Part shown: in pieces, positions 39,108 through 42,626 of the stretch
Numbering within the stretch: the first letter of the stretch is position 1
Layout of the letters: every line of letters starts with the position of its first letter
Virus record (IMG/VR): IMGVR_UViG_3300021364_000052
Span: 1-42,626 of that record
Origin: a virus
Strand: one strand, 5' to 3'
DNA: 42,626 nucleotides
The notes under the pieces: generated by a model
What the model was told of the DNA's origin: nothing
Databases searched by the model: none
Seen by the model: the letters and a program-made list of their open reading frames with translations, nothing else
Position numbers and translations under genes: made by a program

Positions 39108-39652
39108 TCCTGTTTCAGTTCCCCTGTAGGTTTAGTGTCCCATAAATTAACAGCGATAGCAGAACGTAACCCTTTCGTTACATTTGTGACACGGTGTTCA
39201 ATACCGCCGGCATCAAATATGATTAGCCTGTTGTACTTGGCTTCGATTCGTTCGGGCTCCTGATCCGTTCCTTTTGAGAATATCTCAAGGTACCCGCCCT
39301 CTATCTCCATCTGAATAGGGTAGAATACAGTTCCAACAATAGGGCTTGATAGTTCACCTGTCTCTTTCCAAAGGTTCTCGTCCTTATCCAGGTGCATGTT
39401 GAGGTAATCTGAACCTGCGTCTGGACCAAACTGTCCAGTCCAGTATTCAAATCCGTCTAATCCTACACGGTGATATGGCGAGTGGTCTCTCCATAGGTAG
39501 GTGATTAGTCGTTTCTTTAGTGAGTCCTCTGGTGAATTCCACCATCCGTCCCACCAATAGTAGTTACCGTTGTCGGCAAAGAAGTCTTTCTTGTTATACT
39601 CTATCTCCATTAGGAGATTCGTATCCTTTACGAAGTCGTCAATTACAATCAT
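39104..39652 (-). CDS. 2OG-Fe(II) dioxygenase, 182 aa
   Basis: Complete active-site set: H87 and D89 (LNMHLDKDE), distal H153 (GIEHRVTNV), and R163 ten residues later (KGLRSAIAVNLW) for 2-oxoglutarate. The N-terminal half is aromatic (NYYWWDGWWNS). It is the third such domain in the window and differs clearly in sequence from the other two. It overlaps the GroES-like gene and the 79-aa gene by ATGA, within the cluster that starts with the C1q-headed fibre. Targets could be a structural protein or a small molecule; not determined. Confidence 0.8.
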   Translation of the reverse strand: MIVIDDFVKDTNLLMEIEYNKKDFFADNGNYYWWDGWWNSPEDSLKKRLITYLWRDHSPYHRVGLDGFEYWTGQFGPDAGSDYLNMHLDKDENLWKETGELSSPIVGTVFYPIQMEIEGGYLEIFSKGTDQEPERIEAKYNRLIIFDAGGIEHRVTNVTKGLRSAIAVNLWDTKPTGELKQE

Positions 39653-39888
39653 TTGAAATCACAATCATGTTCAATTAATACTGGCATATCATCTATCGTC
39701 TTCCAGAGCATGGTGCCCTCGTTCTCGTTATAGATGTATACAAGATAGCGACGAATTCCGTGTTTTACAAAACATCTTTCGTCCAGTACTATTGAGTCAA
39801 TGATTGAGTCTCCTGCTCTTTGACCTACGTAATAAGCCATGGCATCCTTCGGGTTCTGCCCGATGATGATTTTTCTAATAAGTTCCAT
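39649..39888 (-). CDS. Small unidentified protein, 79 aa
   Basis: Begins MELIRKIIIGQNPKDAMAYY and contains VLDERCFVKHGIRRYLVYIY, a beta/alpha pattern without a known motif. It overlaps the oxygenase by 4 bp downstream and is 1 nt from the 100-aa gene upstream, so it belongs to the same operon. Function unknown. Confidence 0.5.
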   Translation of the reverse strand: MELIRKIIIGQNPKDAMAYYVGQRAGDSIIDSIVLDERCFVKHGIRRYLVYIYNENEGTMLWKTIDDMPVLIEHDCDFK

Positions 39889-39889
39889 T

Positions 39890-40192
39890 CTATTTATTTA
39901 ACCAGTAATCAATTGTCCCAGAGTCTGGTCCGTTATCTGGGTTTTGTCTATGTTCTTCAAAGCATTCAGAGACAGTGCTTGACATTAGGTCGAACTCATC
40001 TTCCATAGCCATATGCATCCCCGTCATCATCTCGTAACGATCTGGAGATTCATCTGTTTCTGGCACAAACACACCGAAGCACCACAGGGAAAGGAACTGC
40101 TCTCTGCCCCCGTACGCTTCCATGATGTCTTCTATCTCGTCTAACTTTAGTCTTATCAGTTGAAAAAATTCTGTTCTGTCTTTGTTAGTCAT
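39890..40192 (-). CDS. Small acidic protein, 100 aa
   Basis: Acidic and helical (DRTEFFQLIRLKLDEIEDIM), with a Met-rich middle (YEMMTGMHMAMEDEFDLM) and a polar Asn/Asp-rich tail. Its ATG overlaps the stop of the fibre gene (TAATG at 40192). It may assist fibre folding or attachment as small tail-fibre chaperones do, but no family is recognised. Confidence 0.5.
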   Translation of the reverse strand: MTNKDRTEFFQLIRLKLDEIEDIMEAYGGREQFLSLWCFGVFVPETDESPDRYEMMTGMHMAMEDEFDLMSSTVSECFEEHRQNPDNGPDSGTIDYWLNK

Positions 40193-41160
40193 TAGAAACT
40201 GAGGTTTGTTCCAAGATACTCACAAATGAATGAAGAATTTTGTTCGACCGTAGTGTTGTTTGCACCGGCGTATAATCTCAACTGAACGTTATACCCGGCC
40301 AGCCCATCGCTATAGTACAGCGTACTGAACTCAGCAGTGTAGGTACCACTCTTTAGTGAGCGGAAAGATTGAGTGAGGTTGGTTGTGTTGCTGACGTCAT
40401 AGATATAAATCTCAACATCGGTGTTGGTAGTGGCGGCCAGTTGCAACGAGGCAGTCAATCTATAGTATCCCGCCTTCTCGTTAATAAGGATTGAATCCCT
40501 TGGGTCACCTGCCCCGTTAGCCAAACCGAGGAAATCATCTGTGTCTGCACCAAACATCACCGAAGAAGTGGCTGGATCAGTAGAACCCGTAGCACCAGAG
40601 TCCCCGTATATCTCAGCCATTGTACCCATACTGGTTGTTGAGACCGTACTGATAGTGAATCGTGCGTTTGGTTTAGCGTACAACACCTGTGTCTGAACAC
40701 CCGTAACACCTGCGGATACCGCTGTAACCAGGTCAGATTGCTCGATGTACTTATATTCGCTTGCAGATTCATCCCAGATCAGGTACTTATCATTGTTAGC
40801 AGGGCTCGTAATCTGATTGAGATTCACTGGATCATCTAACTCAACAGTGCTACCAGTGGCTGATAGTGGTGAGTTTGCAGTGATTGCCGCTGTACCAATA
40901 GGGTTTGTGTTGAGGTCACGTGTTACGATAACACCAGATGTACTCAACATCAGTGCCTTTGTAAGTGTGGTTGAGGTTGATGGTGTACCAGATATCTTAA
41001 GTTCACCTGTAGTTTCTACAGTATCGGTAGATAACTTGAGTGCAGTGTTGTTCCCAGCCCCGTCTTCTACTACCTGTTCGCTTGTAGACGCCTCTGCTGA
41101 TTCAAGTTTCAACAGCAGGTTGTAGGTGTCCTTAATTTTATTTCCGCTAAGTGATGCCAT
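40192..41160 (-). CDS. Tail fibre with C1q/TNF-like head, 322 aa
   Basis: The N-terminus MASLSGNKIKDTYNLLLKLE followed by DGAGNNTALKLST is one I recall from marine phage fibres, forming the virion-binding end. A Thr/Ser-rich repetitive shaft (~40-150) leads to a C-terminal beta jelly roll (AGYYRLTASLQLAATTNTDV, YNVQLRLYAGANN, SFICEYLGTNLSF) of the C1q/TNF type, like the head of the collagen fibre. Likely a receptor-binding or accessory fibre. It is preceded by a TATCTTTG box 19 nt upstream and is divergent from a winged-helix gene. Confidence 0.65.
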   Translation of the reverse strand: MASLSGNKIKDTYNLLLKLESAEASTSEQVVEDGAGNNTALKLSTDTVETTGELKISGTPSTSTTLTKALMLSTSGVIVTRDLNTNPIGTAAITANSPLSATGSTVELDDPVNLNQITSPANNDKYLIWDESASEYKYIEQSDLVTAVSAGVTGVQTQVLYAKPNARFTISTVSTTSMGTMAEIYGDSGATGSTDPATSSVMFGADTDDFLGLANGAGDPRDSILINEKAGYYRLTASLQLAATTNTDVEIYIYDVSNTTNLTQSFRSLKSGTYTAEFSTLYYSDGLAGYNVQLRLYAGANNTTVEQNSSFICEYLGTNLSF

Positions 41161-41179
41161 ATGTATTACTTTTACCTAA

Positions 41180-41187
41180 CAAAGATA
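41180..41187 (-). promoter_or_regulatory. TAnnTTTG box for the fibre operon
   Basis: The minus strand reads TATCTTTG, 19 nt upstream of the fibre ATG at 41160, in the 32-nt region between divergent genes. It lies within 5-12 nt of the plus-strand winged-helix start, so binding of a regulator here could affect both genes. Confidence 0.45.
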
Positions 41188-41192
41188 CTCAT

Positions 41193-41660
41193 ATGCCGAA
41201 AAGTACTGTAAGCCGAAACAAGAAGTTCCGTGAGTTCTCCAAGATTGACAAGAAGTACATCCAGGAGAACCACCTAAAGAACCTACACAAACTGTATATA
41301 GATGCAAAGCAGAACTACAACCTGGGTAAAGCCGAGTTGGAGTTTCTAATGTTCATCTATGATCTGGAGTTCTGGACGCTGAGGTATGTAGCGGAGGCTA
41401 TGGGCAAGAGTAAGAAGAAGTTATCAGACAGAGTTGTGTACCCATTGATGCGTGAGGGATACGTATACAAGCACTTTGATAAACTCACACCAAGCAATAC
41501 CATGGAAGACCACTTCTTCCGTGATGAGACCAAGATGAATTACAGGGTGCGGTATGCCTTATCCCAGAAGGGCAGGCTGTTAGTTGCCAGGTATTATAGA
41601 AAGATGCGGGGTGAAGAGCGTTGGGTTACTTCTTCTTTGCACGACGAGCAGAATCCATAG
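41193..41660 (+). CDS. Winged-helix (MarR-like) DNA-binding protein, 155 aa
   Basis: After a basic N-terminus, the segment AELEFLMFIYDLEFWTLRYV with AEAMGKSKKKLSDRVVYPLM forms a winged-helix-type helical core, and MNYRVRYALSQKGRLLVARY gives the wing and last helix. I recall close relatives in marine phages annotated as MarR-like. The start is set at ATG 41193 (MPKSTVS); an upstream in-frame ATG would reach into the opposing gene's start. It is divergent from the fibre operon across 32 nt and could regulate it. Its 3' end overlaps the 69-aa leftward gene by 35 bp. Confidence 0.6.
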   Translation: MPKSTVSRNKKFREFSKIDKKYIQENHLKNLHKLYIDAKQNYNLGKAELEFLMFIYDLEFWTLRYVAEAMGKSKKKLSDRVVYPLMREGYVYKHFDKLTPSNTMEDHFFRDETKMNYRVRYALSQKGRLLVARYYRKMRGEERWVTSSLHDEQNP

Positions 41661-41835
41661 CCCTATTTGGCTCACCCTTCTCGTGGGTAACCAAACGAAA
41701 CGGTGCTTCTGGTGATGCTCCTTTGTGTGGTTTGTATGCACCCTTCATTAGAAAGTGACGACCACCCTCTGTCATCCAGTGGTATCCGTCTGGTGCTGGT
41801 ACCTTAATGCTCTTATTTGTCTTCTTGAGTTTCAT
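41626..41835 (-). CDS. Small basic protein with GYHWM motif, 69 aa
   Basis: Lys-rich, with VPAPDGYHWMTEGGRHFLMK, then KPHKGASPEAPF and a basic tail RAMDSARRAKKK. Similar short 'GYHWM...MK..HKG' proteins occur near structural genes of marine phages as I remember them; no function is known. It overlaps the end of the rightward winged-helix gene tail to tail (41626-41660) and is 7 nt from the 243-aa gene upstream. Confidence 0.5.
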   Translation of the reverse strand: MKLKKTNKSIKVPAPDGYHWMTEGGRHFLMKGAYKPHKGASPEAPFRLVTHEKGEPNRAMDSARRAKKK

Positions 41836-41842
41836 CTGCTTG

Positions 41843-42574
41843 TTAATCTAAGTAAGTAATAGAACCATCTGGGTTCTCTTTGTAGTATAGTCTTCCATAA
41901 ATCTCTGGAGCAATAACACCTATTGCATCCTGTGCCATCGGCGCAACTCGGCGTAAATCCCACTTGTCGTAATAACTAACGTACTTTCCTTTTTCATCCT
42001 CACCGGTGCCTATTGTATAATTACCTAATACACCACCATACATACGGTTTTCGAGGGCGCCACTACCTAAAAATGGTTCGTCGTAGGGAAGGACAGGTGC
42101 AAAGTCTTCTGAAGGATTGGGTTGCAGGTTTCGTTTATGTACCATTCTATTTTTTATGTCCCGCTCAGTATACGGTGATCTGAAATAAACCGCTGAGGAA
42201 TCTGATGACTGTGAGGGTTGATATTCCGAAACCTTGAGTGAACCAATTGCTTCATCACGCACTGGTTGACCCATGGATATATCCAATAAGGCTTGGCGCT
42301 CTCTCAACGCTTCGTCACCAAAATCATAAGAGTCTTCTTCTTCCTTACGGCCAAACAATGCGCCTAACACCCTTGGCATAGACTCTTGATAAGAAAAAGG
42401 GTTTATACCTGCTGCAAATCGTTTGCGTATTCCCTTAGACCAGCCTTTAGGTTTGAACTTAGGAGCAACGACTTCTACTTCATCAAGGATTACAGGCTCC
42501 CCTACAGGTCCGCCTTCCCTGTACTTCTTTACCCTGCTTCTTGGTTTGTCTGTGTTTGGTCTGTATTTTCTCAT
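41843..42574 (-). CDS. Unidentified protein with KKYREGGPV peptide, 243 aa
   Basis: The N-terminus is very basic (MRKYRPNTDKPRSRVKKYRE) and includes KKYREGGPVGEPV, a peptide of the YxxGG type shared with two other putative virion proteins here. Then VEVVAPKFKPKGWSKGIRKR and a polar, Asp/Tyr-rich remainder ending GRLYYKENPDGSITYLD. No enzyme or membrane signature. It overlaps the upstream partial gene by ATGA. Possibly a minor virion protein, by motif and position. Confidence 0.45.
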   Translation of the reverse strand: MRKYRPNTDKPRSRVKKYREGGPVGEPVILDEVEVVAPKFKPKGWSKGIRKRFAAGINPFSYQESMPRVLGALFGRKEEEDSYDFGDEALRERQALLDISMGQPVRDEAIGSLKVSEYQPSQSSDSSAVYFRSPYTERDIKNRMVHKRNLQPNPSEDFAPVLPYDEPFLGSGALENRMYGGVLGNYTIGTGEDEKGKYVSYYDKWDLRRVAPMAQDAIGVIAPEIYGRLYYKENPDGSITYLD

Positions 42575-42626
42575 TTTCCAAACAATGCTGTGAAGTAATC
42601 GAATATAGTCTTCTCGTACGGCGCTA
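42571..42626 (-). CDS. 3' end of an unidentified leftward gene (partial)
   Basis: An open frame runs in from the right edge and ends APYEKTIFDYFTALFGK at a TGA that overlaps the next ATG (ATGA). The overlap supports a genuine gene continuing beyond the window. Too short to identify. Confidence 0.5.
   Translation of the reverse strand, partial: APYEKTIFDYFTALFGK

Overview
This window looks like most of the late (virion, packaging and lysis) region of a tailed, probably short-tailed (podovirus-like) phage of a Bacteroidota host, most likely marine or other aquatic. Four things point to the host. Secretion signals look flavobacterial (a signal peptide ending AKA-Q, LTSC and LSSC lipoboxes). Starts lack Shine-Dalgarno sequences. 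Many intergenic gaps carry TAnnTTTG boxes, the Bacteroidota -7 promoter element. The virion set (deviant-P-loop TerL, Q-rich portal, scaffold, capsid, two ~250-aa ring/adaptor proteins, a 1669-aa nozzle-like protein, then very large internal proteins) resembles Cellulophaga podoviruses and crAss-like phages. The taxonomic placement is inference from memory of those families; no search was run.

Layout. 1-772 is the end of a rightward block: a gene tail, a PD-(D/E)XK-like protein and a 32-aa ORF. It converges exactly on a leftward block that fills the rest. In transcription order (right to left) that block has: small genes and a C1q-headed fibre (42.6-39.6 kb); a 2OG oxygenase, a GroES-like protein and a helical protein (39.6-38.2 kb); TerL and portal (38.0-33.4 kb); a Cys-rich adaptor and a 1999-aa collagen-like fibre (33.4-27.0 kb); a 750-aa GT4-GT25-lysyl hydroxylase fusion and a second 2OG oxygenase (26.8-23.9 kb); three tiny basic proteins (23.9-23.2 kb); a YxxGG protein, scaffold and major capsid (23.1-18.9 kb); a neck/tail set (18.8-11.4 kb); three internal/ejected proteins, including a 1913-aa one with a zincin motif (11.3-2.1 kb); and holin-like, membrane, coiled-coil and u-spanin-like lysis genes (2.1-0.8 kb). 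Three rightward genes interrupt the block: two exported proteins that look like morons and one winged-helix protein.

The most striking system is the collagen cassette. The fibre is mostly Gly-X-Lys triplets, the substrate form of procollagen lysyl hydroxylase. One short gene away sits a single polypeptide with a GT-B glycosyltransferase, a GT25 (collagen galactosyltransferase-like) domain and a C-terminal domain closely matching the PLOD lysyl hydroxylase active site. Two further stand-alone 2OG-Fe(II) oxygenases are in the window. I infer that the phage hydroxylates and glycosylates its own collagen fibre, as shown for Mimivirus collagen and animal collagens; I do not know of a described phage example.

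Regulation: most gene junctions overlap, often as TAATG. TAnnTTTG boxes lie mainly in gaps where translational coupling is absent. Three strong hairpin terminators isolate the scaffold-capsid unit and the neighbouring gene. No tRNA, CRISPR, integrase, polymerase or recognisable endolysin was seen, and there is no gene-free stretch longer than 300 bases.
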